Assembly: GCF_017347585.1 (NCBI RefSeq)
Contig: NZ_AP024480.1
Location: 1,076,001-1,140,000, forward strand
DNA from: Caldicellulosiruptor diazotrophicus
GTDB taxonomy: Bacteria > Bacillota > Thermoanaerobacteria > Caldicellulosiruptorales > Caldicellulosiruptoraceae
DNA length: 64,000 nt
Direction of reading: 5' to 3'
The notes beneath the pieces are model-generated. The model did not search any database. It was given only the letters and a program-made list of their open reading frames with translations, and was not told where the DNA came from. Shown piece after piece: positions 38,840 through 45,705 of the stretch; positions within the stretch are counted from its first letter, which is position 1; the number at the start of each line of letters is the position of its first letter. A program made the translations under genes and the position numbers.

Positions 38840-39902
38840 TCTTTTTCTTATTGCAAAAGCACTTTTTGAAGAACTTGGATTTGAAGTAGTAGTTCCTCCA
38901 TATAACAACAAAAGCACTCTTGAAATTGGGAAAAAACTTTCACCAGAATTTATTTGCCTACCTTTTAAATTGAATATGGGGAATTTTATCCAAGCAATAG
39001 AAATGGGCGCAGACACTATTGTAATTTTTGGTGGCTGTGGGCCATGTAGATTTGGATACTATGGTGCACTTGAAAAGGAGATTCTAAAAGATTTGGGCTA
39101 TGATGTCGAAATAATAGTCATCGAACCTCTTTTTTATGGTTTTAGAAATTTTTTGAAGCAGGTGAGCAAGATATTTGCAAGAAAAAATGTAGCCAGTATA
39201 TTAAAGAGAGTGTATAGGTTAGCCAAAAAAGTAGACGAGATTGAAAAAAAAGTACATTTTTTAAGACCCAGGGAAATGGTTAAGGGAAGCGTAGATAAAA
39301 TATATGAAAGGTTCAGAAAGGAAGCACTAGAAGTTTGCGGAATTGATCAAATGGAAAGATTAGTTGATACAACGAATGTTTTGTTTGACAACTTGTACAT
39401 TGTGAATGAGAAGGTTAGAAAGATAGGAATTGTAGGAGAGATATACACCATTATTGATAGTTTTTCAAGCTTGAACATTGAAAAAATACTTGGTGAGATG
39501 GGATGTGAGGTTGAACGAAATCTTTATATTTCCCAGTGGATTGATACACATCTGATATACCCAATATTTAAAATGAAAAATCCCATTGTTAAGAGATTTT
39601 CTAAAGATGTAATGCCGGTTTTAATTGGAGGCCATGCAAGAGAAACAATTTCCTATGCCAGATATTTTTCAACCCAGAATTATGATGGGATATTGCATAT
39701 TTTTCCTCTCACATGTATGCCTGAGATAATAGCAAAATCAGTTTTAAATGGTATAAAAAATCGAATAAATATTCCACTACTGCACATTGTAATAGATGAA
39801 GTTGACAGCGATGTAGGAATTAAAACACGTTTGGAAGCATTTTTAGACTTAATTGAGGCAAGGAGTGAGAAATTTGAAAGAGGAGTTCTTTCTTGGGATT
39901 GA
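38808..39902 (+). CDS. 2-hydroxyacyl-CoA dehydratase-related protein (COG3580 type), component B
   Basis: A 364-residue protein related to component A and to the D-component of 2-hydroxyacyl-CoA dehydratases. It has ITFPHMGNLFLIAKALFEEL, PEFICLPFKLNMGNFIQA, the glycine-cysteine loop FGGCGPCRFGYYG near residue 75, FPLTCMPEIIA, and the shared end VIDEVDSDVGIKTRLEAFLD. Several cysteines could hold an Fe-S cluster. The start ATG 38808 lies after GGAGG inside component A, and its end overlaps the activase. The substrate is unknown. Confidence 0.75.
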   Translation: MRKITFPHMGNLFLIAKALFEELGFEVVVPPYNNKSTLEIGKKLSPEFICLPFKLNMGNFIQAIEMGADTIVIFGGCGPCRFGYYGALEKEILKDLGYDVEIIVIEPLFYGFRNFLKQVSKIFARKNVASILKRVYRLAKKVDEIEKKVHFLRPREMVKGSVDKIYERFRKEALEVCGIDQMERLVDTTNVLFDNLYIVNEKVRKIGIVGEIYTIIDSFSSLNIEKILGEMGCEVERNLYISQWIDTHLIYPIFKMKNPIVKRFSKDVMPVLIGGHARETISYARYFSTQNYDGILHIFPLTCMPEIIAKSVLNGIKNRINIPLLHIVIDEVDSDVGIKTRLEAFLDLIEARSEKFERGVLSWD

Positions 39903-40866
39903 TATAGGTTCTGTTAGTACAAATGTAGTCTTGATTGATATAAATGGTGAAGTAATTGAAAGCATGTATTTCAGAACCCAAGGAAAACCTATTGAAATCT
40001 TACAAAAGTCACTTTGTACATTGTACGAAAAGTATGGAGATAGCTTGAAAATAAAAGGAGTTGGAACTACAGGGTCAGGAAGACATTTAGCATCGCTGGT
40101 AGTAGGAGCAGACATTGTAAAAAATGAAATAACTGCTCATGCAAAAGCTGCAATATTTTTTGTACCTGATGTAAGGACTGTAATTGAAATAGGAGGTCAA
40201 GATTCAAAAATAATATTGATAAAAGATAAAATTGTGATTGATTTTGCTATGAATACAATCTGCGCTGCAGGAACGGGTTCTTTTTTGGATAGACAAGCAG
40301 AAAGGCTTAATATTCCAATAGAGAATTTTGGGCCAATTGCAATAAACTCAAAAAATCCCGTGAGAATAGCGGGTAGGTGCGCTGTATTTGCTGAGTCAGA
40401 CATGATTCATAAACAGCAGCTTGGACATCCTTGTGAAGATATTCTTTTTGGATTATGTTTAGCTTTGGCAAGAAACTATCTTACTAATTTAGCAAAAGGT
40501 AAAAAATTAGAAAGTCCAATCTTGTTTCAAGGTGGTGTTGCAGCAAATATTGCAATGAAAAAAGCATTCGAACAGCTTCTTGGAGTTCAAATTATAGTAC
40601 CAAAATACTACAATGTTATGGGGGCAATAGGCATTGCCCTGCTGGCAAAAGAGAGCACAAAAGGTCTTATCACTAAATTCAAAGGTTTTGAGAACCTTCA
40701 CAAATGTAGGTTTGAGACAAAAGGATTTGAGTGCCATGACTGCTCGAATTTTTGTGAGATTGTTTGTTTTTATAGTAATGGTAATTTAGTAGCGAGGTGG
40801 GGTGATAAATGCCAGAAATACTCATCTAACAGGAATCATCATATTGAAAACTCTAAGAATCTGTGA
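39874..40866 (+). CDS. BadF/BadG/HgdC-type ATPase activase
   Basis: A 330-residue ASKHA-fold activator related to HgdC, which couples ATP hydrolysis to electron injection into dehydratases. It has the phosphate loop GIDIGSVSTNVVL, VIEIGGQDSKIIL, and the two cluster-binding cysteines Cys130 (CAAGTGSFLDRQA) and Cys169 (GRCAVFAESDMIH) that bridge the dimer in the family. A C-terminal tail of five clustered cysteines (from ECHDC to VCFY) may bind another metal. The start TTG 39874 follows AGGAG by 8 bases. The promoter of the downstream RNA overlaps its stop. Confidence 0.85.
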   Translation: MKEEFFLGIDIGSVSTNVVLIDINGEVIESMYFRTQGKPIEILQKSLCTLYEKYGDSLKIKGVGTTGSGRHLASLVVGADIVKNEITAHAKAAIFFVPDVRTVIEIGGQDSKIILIKDKIVIDFAMNTICAAGTGSFLDRQAERLNIPIENFGPIAINSKNPVRIAGRCAVFAESDMIHKQQLGHPCEDILFGLCLALARNYLTNLAKGKKLESPILFQGGVAANIAMKKAFEQLLGVQIIVPKYYNVMGAIGIALLAKESTKGLITKFKGFENLHKCRFETKGFECHDCSNFCEIVCFYSNGNLVARWGDKCQKYSSNRNHHIENSKNL

Positions 40867-40872
40867 TATATT
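40844..40872 (+). promoter_or_regulatory. promoter of the structured RNA
   Basis: TTGAAA at 40844-40849 and TATATT at 40867-40872 are 17 bases apart, with TG one base before the -10. It overlaps the end of the activase gene and would start a transcript near 40879. Confidence 0.55.
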
Positions 40873-40878
40873 TAAATT

Positions 40879-41160
40879 AGATAATAACAGAACAAGAATG
40901 TAGCAGGAACTCTGCCGTGTGCGTTACAAGATGGTGAAGTTCCAGGCCAACACCATCAAAAAAGGGAATCCGGAGTCCAATAGTGGCGCATAGGCTTCCC
41001 ACCCAAGTTTGTACTTGGGTGATAAACAGGAAGTAATGCAAAGCTATTGGCAGGATACCCACCTGCTGAGGCAGGGTCTGGGAAACTCCCTGAGGACGGC
41101 ATGGTGGAGTTCCTGACATGAAAGAAGAAAGACCCCAAAAAGGAAAGAGGGTCTTTTATT
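40879..41160 (+). ncRNA. free-standing structured RNA, possibly raiA-type
   Basis: A 328-base gap without a gene holds a compact RNA candidate with its own promoter and terminator, and a G+C content well above its surroundings. The ends pair: 40904-40912 with 41107-41115 (9 bp), continued by 40913-40918 with 41096-41101 (6 bp). Inside are 40930-40936 with 40951-40957, a perfect 8-bp hairpin 41001-41008 with 41013-41020, 41062-41066 with 41071-41075, and 41080-41083 with 41087-41090. No open frame or start signal spans it. Size, multi-helix form and clostridial host suggest the raiA RNA class. 6S RNA is a weaker alternative, because 6S is mainly one long rod. Family assignment is from memory and unverified. 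Confidence 0.65.
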
Positions 41161-41165
41161 TTTTA
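41128..41165 (+). terminator. terminator of the structured RNA
   Basis: A perfect 8-bp stem (41128-41135 with 41149-41156) is followed by a T-rich tract to 41165. It lies before the tcdA ribosome binding site, so the RNA is separate from tcdA rather than a riboswitch read-through leader, unless termination is conditional. Confidence 0.8.
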
Positions 41166-41194
41166 ATTACGTCAGAAAGGAGAGGATAAGAATA

Positions 41195-41923
41195 TTGATA
41201 GGTCCAGCGGATATTTTCCAAAGAACTATGATGTTGATTGGAGAAGATAAGGTTGAAAAACTATCAAAGGCAAAGGTAGCAGTGTGTGGACTTGGTGGAG
41301 TTGGTAGTTTTGCATTTGAATCTCTTGTTCGTTGTGGTGTTGGAAATTTTGTTATTATTGATAAAGATAAAGTTGTTCTTTCTAACTTGAATCGCCAATT
41401 AATTGCAACTATATCAAATATAGGTAGATTAAAGGTGGATATTGCACGTGAAAGGGCATTTGATATAAACCCTTTTGTAAAGGTAGAGATAATACCTGAA
41501 AAAATAACATCTGAAAATATCTTTAATATACTCAATAATAAGAATTTAGATTATATAGTAGATGCAATAGATGATATTGGAGCAAAAATTGCACTTATTA
41601 AATTTGCTTCAAAAGAACACATAAAAATAATAAGCTGTATGGGTATGGGTAACAGAATAAATCCTTTGCTTATAAAGGTTTCTGATATATATTCTACACG
41701 TTATTGTCCGCTTGCTAAAAAACTTAGAAGTATTCTGAGAAAAGAAAATATTAAGAGTTTAAAAGTTGTGTATTCTGAAGAAAAACCGTTAAAACCTAAC
41801 TATGAGTATTTAAAAGAACAGTCAGAAAAGAAGCGAGTTCCAGCAAGTATTTCGTTTGTTCCACCTGTTGCTGGATTTATTATAGCTTATGAGGTGATAA
41901 AGGATTTGGTTTTTAGTGATTAA
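41195..41923 (+). CDS. tcdA: tRNA threonylcarbamoyladenosine dehydratase (ThiF/HesA family)
   Basis: A 242-residue E1-like adenylating enzyme. The N-terminal FQRTMMLIGEDKVEKLSKAK is typical of TcdA/CsdL, with the nucleotide loop VAVCGLGGVGSFAFESLVR and the DKDKVVLSNLNRQ adenylation motif. It cyclises t6A37 to ct6A in tRNA. The catalytic region contains YCPLAKKLRSILRK. The start TTG 41195 is 9 bases after AAAGGAGAGG. A general ThiF-family role cannot be excluded, but no sulfur-carrier gene is near. Confidence 0.87.
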   Translation: MIGPADIFQRTMMLIGEDKVEKLSKAKVAVCGLGGVGSFAFESLVRCGVGNFVIIDKDKVVLSNLNRQLIATISNIGRLKVDIARERAFDINPFVKVEIIPEKITSENIFNILNNKNLDYIVDAIDDIGAKIALIKFASKEHIKIISCMGMGNRINPLLIKVSDIYSTRYCPLAKKLRSILRKENIKSLKVVYSEEKPLKPNYEYLKEQSEKKRVPASISFVPPVAGFIIAYEVIKDLVFSD

Positions 41924-41995
41924 TTTTGATATACAAAAATAGTCTTTTTTATGTTAAAATATTCAAAAAAGTGTTAAGAAAATGTGGGGGTTAAA

Positions 41996-42451
41996 ATGAG
42001 CAAATACAAATTTGCAAGAACTTTTAGAGGTTTTAAACCAAGCTCTGTGATAGAGTATTTAAATAATTTGGAGATTACCTACGAAAAAGAAATAAAAGAA
42101 AAAAGTGAAAAGATTGAGGCACTTCAGAAGGAAAATGAGGAGTTAAAAAATACTTTAAAAAAACTTGAAGAAGAACTTTCTAAATTAAACGAACAAAAAA
42201 TAAAAATAGCGGAACTTCTTATAATTGCGCAGGAAAAAGCAGAGAGCATTGTATCAAAAGCAATTGAAGAAGGGGAAAACAAAAAAAGAGCTCTTCTTGT
42301 TGAAATTGAGGAGCATGAAAAACTTCTCCAAAATTTAAAAGATGAAATAAAGCGAATAAAAGGAGAACTTCAATCCTTTATTTCTAAATTTGATGAAAAA
42401 GTTGTAGAAGATTCTCAAACTGAGTTTCAAAGAGAGGGTAGCATTATGTAA
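41996..42451 (+). CDS. DivIVA-like coiled-coil protein
   Basis: A 151-residue, highly charged protein. The N-terminus (FARTFRGFKPSSVIEYLNNL) resembles the short DivIVA-type lipid-binding head. From about residue 30 to 130 it is almost continuous coiled coil with heptad Leu/Ile and Glu/Lys, interrupted near residue 75 by an alanine-rich helix (IAQEKAESIVSKAIEEGEN), as in DivIVA/GpsB relatives. A role in cell division or polar organisation is inferred only. The ATG at 41996 follows TGGGGGT; a GTG at 41984 precedes this site. An extended -10, TGtTAAAAT, lies at 41952-41960. Confidence 0.7.
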   Translation: MSKYKFARTFRGFKPSSVIEYLNNLEITYEKEIKEKSEKIEALQKENEELKNTLKKLEEELSKLNEQKIKIAELLIIAQEKAESIVSKAIEEGENKKRALLVEIEEHEKLLQNLKDEIKRIKGELQSFISKFDEKVVEDSQTEFQREGSIM

Positions 42452-42473
42452 AGAATATGCTACTCTATTTTTT
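42435..42473 (+). terminator. terminator after DivIVA-like gene
   Basis: A 10-bp stem (42435-42444 with 42457-42466, one wobble) is followed by ATTTTTT. The stop codon lies in the loop. Confidence 0.8.
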
Positions 42474-42531
42474 CATATTATTTTAGTCAATTTCATAAAT
42501 TTACCTTAGAACAAGTTTTGTGGAATGGATA

Positions 42532-43299
42532 ATGATAAGAGTTTTTGACATTACTAAAATTATAAAGCTACTCTTAATCACAATTCTCATTTTTCTCACT
42601 ATAAATACTATATTTATTTATTCAAAACTAGCTGTGGATGTTATTAATCAGAAAAAACTGTTACCCATCTATTGCGTTGACAGAAATGACAAGAAAATAG
42701 CCTTAACATTCGATGCTGCATGGGGCAATGACGATACAAAAGAACTGCTCAGTATACTCAAAAAATACAATGCAAAAGCTACTTTTTTCCTTGTAGGTTT
42801 TTGGGTCGAGAAATATCCTGAAGATGTGAAAGATATCTTCAGTCAGGGGCATGAAATAGGAAGCCATTCTGACAAGCATCTTCACATGTCAAGATTGTCT
42901 GAATCTGAAATAATCAAAGATATTAAAAGCTGTGAAGAAAAAATTATAAGAATTATTCACAAAAAACCAACTGTTTTTAGACCTCCATATGGCGATTACA
43001 ATAACACTTTAATAAAAACTCTCTCTTCCTTAGGATATTATGTTATCCAATGGGATGTTGATTCACTTGATTGGAAAGATTTGTCTGCACAAGATATAGC
43101 ACAGAGAGTATTGAAAAGAGTAAAAAGCGGTTCTATTGTGTTATTCCACAATAATGCAAAAAATACAAAATATGCTCTACCGATAATCTTAAATACACTT
43201 ACAAAACAAGGATATGAATTTGTGACAGTATCTGAACTAATATACAAAGACGGATATTATATTGATCATCAGGGTGTTCAGAAAAGAATAATAAGGTGA
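42532..43299 (+). CDS. polysaccharide deacetylase, PdaB/YlxY-like
   Basis: A 255-residue CE4 esterase anchored by one N-terminal TM helix (about residues 10-30). The NodB fold motifs are all present: TFDAAWGND (metal-binding Asp), the HSDKH metal histidines, RPPYGDYN, DVDSLDW and VLFHNN. The AAWGND variant is typical of spore-associated PdaB/YlxY proteins, which trim peptidoglycan N-acetyl groups. The start is uncertain: ATG 42532 has only a weak GGAATGGA upstream, and GTG 42520 is possible. It follows a terminator, so it is separately transcribed. Confidence 0.85.
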   Translation: MIRVFDITKIIKLLLITILIFLTINTIFIYSKLAVDVINQKKLLPIYCVDRNDKKIALTFDAAWGNDDTKELLSILKKYNAKATFFLVGFWVEKYPEDVKDIFSQGHEIGSHSDKHLHMSRLSESEIIKDIKSCEEKIIRIIHKKPTVFRPPYGDYNNTLIKTLSSLGYYVIQWDVDSLDWKDLSAQDIAQRVLKRVKSGSIVLFHNNAKNTKYALPIILNTLTKQGYEFVTVSELIYKDGYYIDHQGVQKRIIR

Positions 43300-43366
43300 C
43301 TTAATAATTAAAATAAGAGTGGTCACACTAATATATACAGCAAAAAAGGGTGGGGAGAAAAATAAA

Positions 43367-43957
43367 ATGGTAAAAATAGGTGTATTATATAAGAATCTAT
43401 TATACAAAGAGATATTTAAAGTTGACTTTGTTGATTTTGCAAAAAAAAAGGGTAAAAAAATATTAGAGATAGATTTAGCGAATGAAAAAAACAACACCGA
43501 GAAAATTACAAAATTGCTCACAAGCTTTAATCTTCCATTTGATTATATCATTTTTTATTTTAATTGTCCACAAAATGTTATTAAATATTGTGAATTGGTT
43601 GTTGTACTTCAGAATGAGATTTTAGGTGATTGGGACGGCATTTTTGATGAACATCAGAAAATTTTAATCTTCGTAGATAATAGCTTGCCCACAGTATTAA
43701 GAAATTCTTATAGCAAGATTGTGGACATAGGTTTTTCCTCTCAAAACACCATAAATATAACTCATCTTGATTATGGCAATGACAATAAGATAAGCCTAAA
43801 CCTTTTTTTTCAGAGAGCTGTTGAAACAATTGATGGCGATATTATTGCCGATAAAGAAATTAAAGAAAATATGCTCCAAAAAGAAGAAGGAGGTTTGTCT
43901 GTTTGTGCAGTTACTGCCACTTTAAAAAGTTTGTGTGGTTTTAATTTAAATGTCTAA
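43367..43957 (+). CDS. uncharacterised protein
   Basis: A 196-residue protein not recognised. It has alternating hydrophobic strands and helices (KIGVLYKNLLYKEIF, DYIIFYFNCPQNVIKYCEL, KILIFVDNS), consistent with a Rossmann-like alpha/beta fold. It has no signal peptide or TM segment. It ends in GGLSVCAVTATLKSLCGFNL, holding two of its three cysteines. The ATG at 43367 follows GGGGAG by 10 bases. It lies between a deacetylase and an SSB-like gene; neither explains it. Confidence 0.7.
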   Translation: MVKIGVLYKNLLYKEIFKVDFVDFAKKKGKKILEIDLANEKNNTEKITKLLTSFNLPFDYIIFYFNCPQNVIKYCELVVVLQNEILGDWDGIFDEHQKILIFVDNSLPTVLRNSYSKIVDIGFSSQNTINITHLDYGNDNKISLNLFFQRAVETIDGDIIADKEIKENMLQKEEGGLSVCAVTATLKSLCGFNLNV

Positions 43958-44020
43958 AAACTTACTTTGTTGAATAGTATAAAAATAGGCGAATAAAGTA
44001 CGAAAGGATGAGTGGGTTCT

Positions 44021-44665
44021 ATGGCTAGAAATCCATTAGAAAACAATAGAGTTTACTTATGTGGGAAGGTTTTAAATTCACTTAGTTTTAGTCATGTGAG
44101 TTTTAGTGAAAAATTTTTTACATTTAAAATCGAAGTTCCTCGACTTTCTCAGCAAAAAGATATTTTAGTTGTGACAGTTTCTGATAGACTTTTAATTAAT
44201 GTAAATCTAAAAGAAGGTAGCTTGGTAGAAGTATTAGGACAGTTTAGGTCATACAACAATCCATCAAATGTTGGTAATAAACTTATCTTAACAGTATTTG
44301 CAAGGGACATTAAAAATATTGAGAACATTGATCCTTCAAAAAATATCAATGAGATATTCTTAAACGGATATGTATGTAAGAAACCTCAATACCGTACTAC
44401 ACCTTTGGGAAGAGAAATAACAGATATTTTACTTGCGGTAAATAGGTTGTATGGAAAATCAGATTATATACCTTGCATTGCTTGGGGCAGAAATGCTCGT
44501 TTTGCAAGCACTTTTCAAGTAGGAGATAATATAAAAATATGGGGAAGAGTACAAAGTAGAGATTATCAAAAGAAATTGGAAGATGGTAGAGTGGAGACAA
44601 GAACTGCTTATGAGGTTTCAATATTTAAGCTTGAAAGAGTTGAGAAAGAGGAAAGTGCAACTTAA
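44021..44665 (+). CDS. single-stranded-DNA-binding-like protein with two OB folds
   Basis: A 214-residue protein. The N-terminal half (about 1-105: NNRVYLCGKVLNSLSFSHV, then FFTFKIEVPRL) and the C-terminal half (about 106-210: NEIFLNGYVCKKPQYRTTPLG, ITDILLAVNRLYGKSDYIPC, FQVGDNIKIWGRVQSRDY) each look like an OB-fold SSB domain. It lacks the acidic tail of the main replicative SSB. A role in DNA metabolism is inferred. The ATG 44021 lies 12 bases after GAAAGGA; GTG 44012 is an alternative. Confidence 0.78.
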   Translation: MARNPLENNRVYLCGKVLNSLSFSHVSFSEKFFTFKIEVPRLSQQKDILVVTVSDRLLINVNLKEGSLVEVLGQFRSYNNPSNVGNKLILTVFARDIKNIENIDPSKNINEIFLNGYVCKKPQYRTTPLGREITDILLAVNRLYGKSDYIPCIAWGRNARFASTFQVGDNIKIWGRVQSRDYQKKLEDGRVETRTAYEVSIFKLERVEKEESAT

Positions 44666-44738
44666 TGATGTGATATAGATATTATCTTTGAAATATGATA
44701 AAATCATAAAAGTGACAAAAGAAAAAGAGGTGTAGTTA

Positions 44739-45275
44739 TTGAATCTTCCAAATATTCTCACAATTTTAAGATTCTTATTAGTACCAATATTTACTGCAGT
44801 GTTTTTTTCTCACTTAAAATATAACTATATATTAGCACTTATTATATTTTTGCTGTCGGGTCTCACAGATATCTTAGATGGTTTCATTGCCCGAAAATAT
44901 AATATGGTTACACAATTTGGAAAGCTATTTGACCCGCTTGCGGACAAGTTAATGATACTTACAGTCTTGTGGTGCCTTGTTTTAAAAGAATATATACCAC
45001 CATGGGTTTTTTATATTGTACTTGCAAAAGAGATTTTTATGATATTGGGCTCAGCTCTTTTATATGGGAAAATAAAAATAGTAGTTTCTGCCAATATCTA
45101 CGGGAAAATTTCAACTTTTTTGTTTTACATAGCAATTTTTTCGTTGATTTTAAGGTGGCAGATTTCTTTCTATATTTTAATACTGGCACTGATTATTGCT
45201 ATTTTTGCACTTGTAATGTATATATTGAAATATGTAAATGAATATAAAAGACTCAGAAGCACCTCCCGTGAATAA
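44739..45275 (+). CDS. pgsA: CDP-diacylglycerol-glycerol-3-phosphate 3-phosphatidyltransferase
   Basis: A 178-residue membrane enzyme with about five TM helices. The CDP-alcohol phosphotransferase motif DGFIARKYNMVTQFGKLFD, continuing to PLAD, fits D-G-X2-A-R-X8-G-X3-D-X3-D at about residues 48-70. It makes phosphatidylglycerol phosphate for membrane lipids. The start TTG 44739 lies 6 bases after AAGAGGTG. It is followed by a hairpin that includes the next gene's ribosome binding site. Confidence 0.95.
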   Translation: MNLPNILTILRFLLVPIFTAVFFSHLKYNYILALIIFLLSGLTDILDGFIARKYNMVTQFGKLFDPLADKLMILTVLWCLVLKEYIPPWVFYIVLAKEIFMILGSALLYGKIKIVVSANIYGKISTFLFYIAIFSLILRWQISFYILILALIIAIFALVMYILKYVNEYKRLRSTSRE

Positions 45276-45318
45276 ACGTATTACAAACTGGTTAACCTAC
45301 AAATAGGAGGTGCTTTTG
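45257..45318 (+). promoter_or_regulatory. long-range hairpin covering the ribosome binding site of the gene at 45321
   Basis: AAGCACCTCC (45257-45266) and GGAGGTGCTT (45306-45315) form a perfect 10-bp inverted repeat with a 39-base loop. The right arm contains the whole GGAGG of the following gene. The left arm lies in the last codons of pgsA. It could block translation of the downstream gene or end pgsA transcription; which one is not decidable here. Confidence 0.5.
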
Positions 45319-45320
45319 TT

Positions 45321-45680
45321 ATGAGTGAAAGAACTGAAAGAAGATATGCAAGCTGGCTTGGCATAATTGTAAGATTTGTTGTTGCTTCTTTTATGATGCT
45401 TTTAATGCAGTTAATCTACCCTAATTTTGTATTTAGCAATTGGATGATAGGAATAGCTTTAATTGCAGCAATATCTGTGATAACATATATAATTGAGAGA
45501 ATAACAACGCTGTATAAAACCCCAATAGGAAGGGGAATAATTGCTTTTTTGGTGACGTTTGCAATTTTGTATTTTGGTAATATGTCGGTACCGGGTATTA
45601 AAGTACCCATTATAGCAAACTTAATTACTTCTTTTGTGGTAGGAATGTTTGATATATTTTTGCCTGATAGAGTATTTTAA
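45321..45680 (+). CDS. small four-TM membrane protein, holin-like topology
   Basis: A 119-residue protein with four predicted hydrophobic helices at about 14-32, 40-58, 73-89 and 94-113. The C-terminal pattern, a glycine/proline turn (MSVPGIKVPII), then NLITSFVVGMFDIFLPDRVF, resembles the YvlD/phage-holin-4 superfamily. No function can be assigned. The ATG is 10 bases after TAGGAGG, which is buried in a hairpin. The next gene starts 25 bases downstream. Confidence 0.72.
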   Translation: MSERTERRYASWLGIIVRFVVASFMMLLMQLIYPNFVFSNWMIGIALIAAISVITYIIERITTLYKTPIGRGIIAFLVTFAILYFGNMSVPGIKVPIIANLITSFVVGMFDIFLPDRVF

Positions 45681-45705
45681 TTTGAAAGAAAAAGGGGGTC
45701 TTTTT

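Noticed and set aside
40877-41138. Minus-strand open frames (about 80 and 60 codons) across the structured RNA
   Set aside because: Low-complexity overlapping frames without start signals; the region is better explained by RNA base pairing.
40879-41160. 6S RNA or a cis-riboswitch for tcdA
   Set aside because: 6S is mainly one rod with a central bubble, whereas several independent hairpins are seen here. A separate terminator before the tcdA ribosome binding site argues against a leader switch. 6S is not fully excluded.
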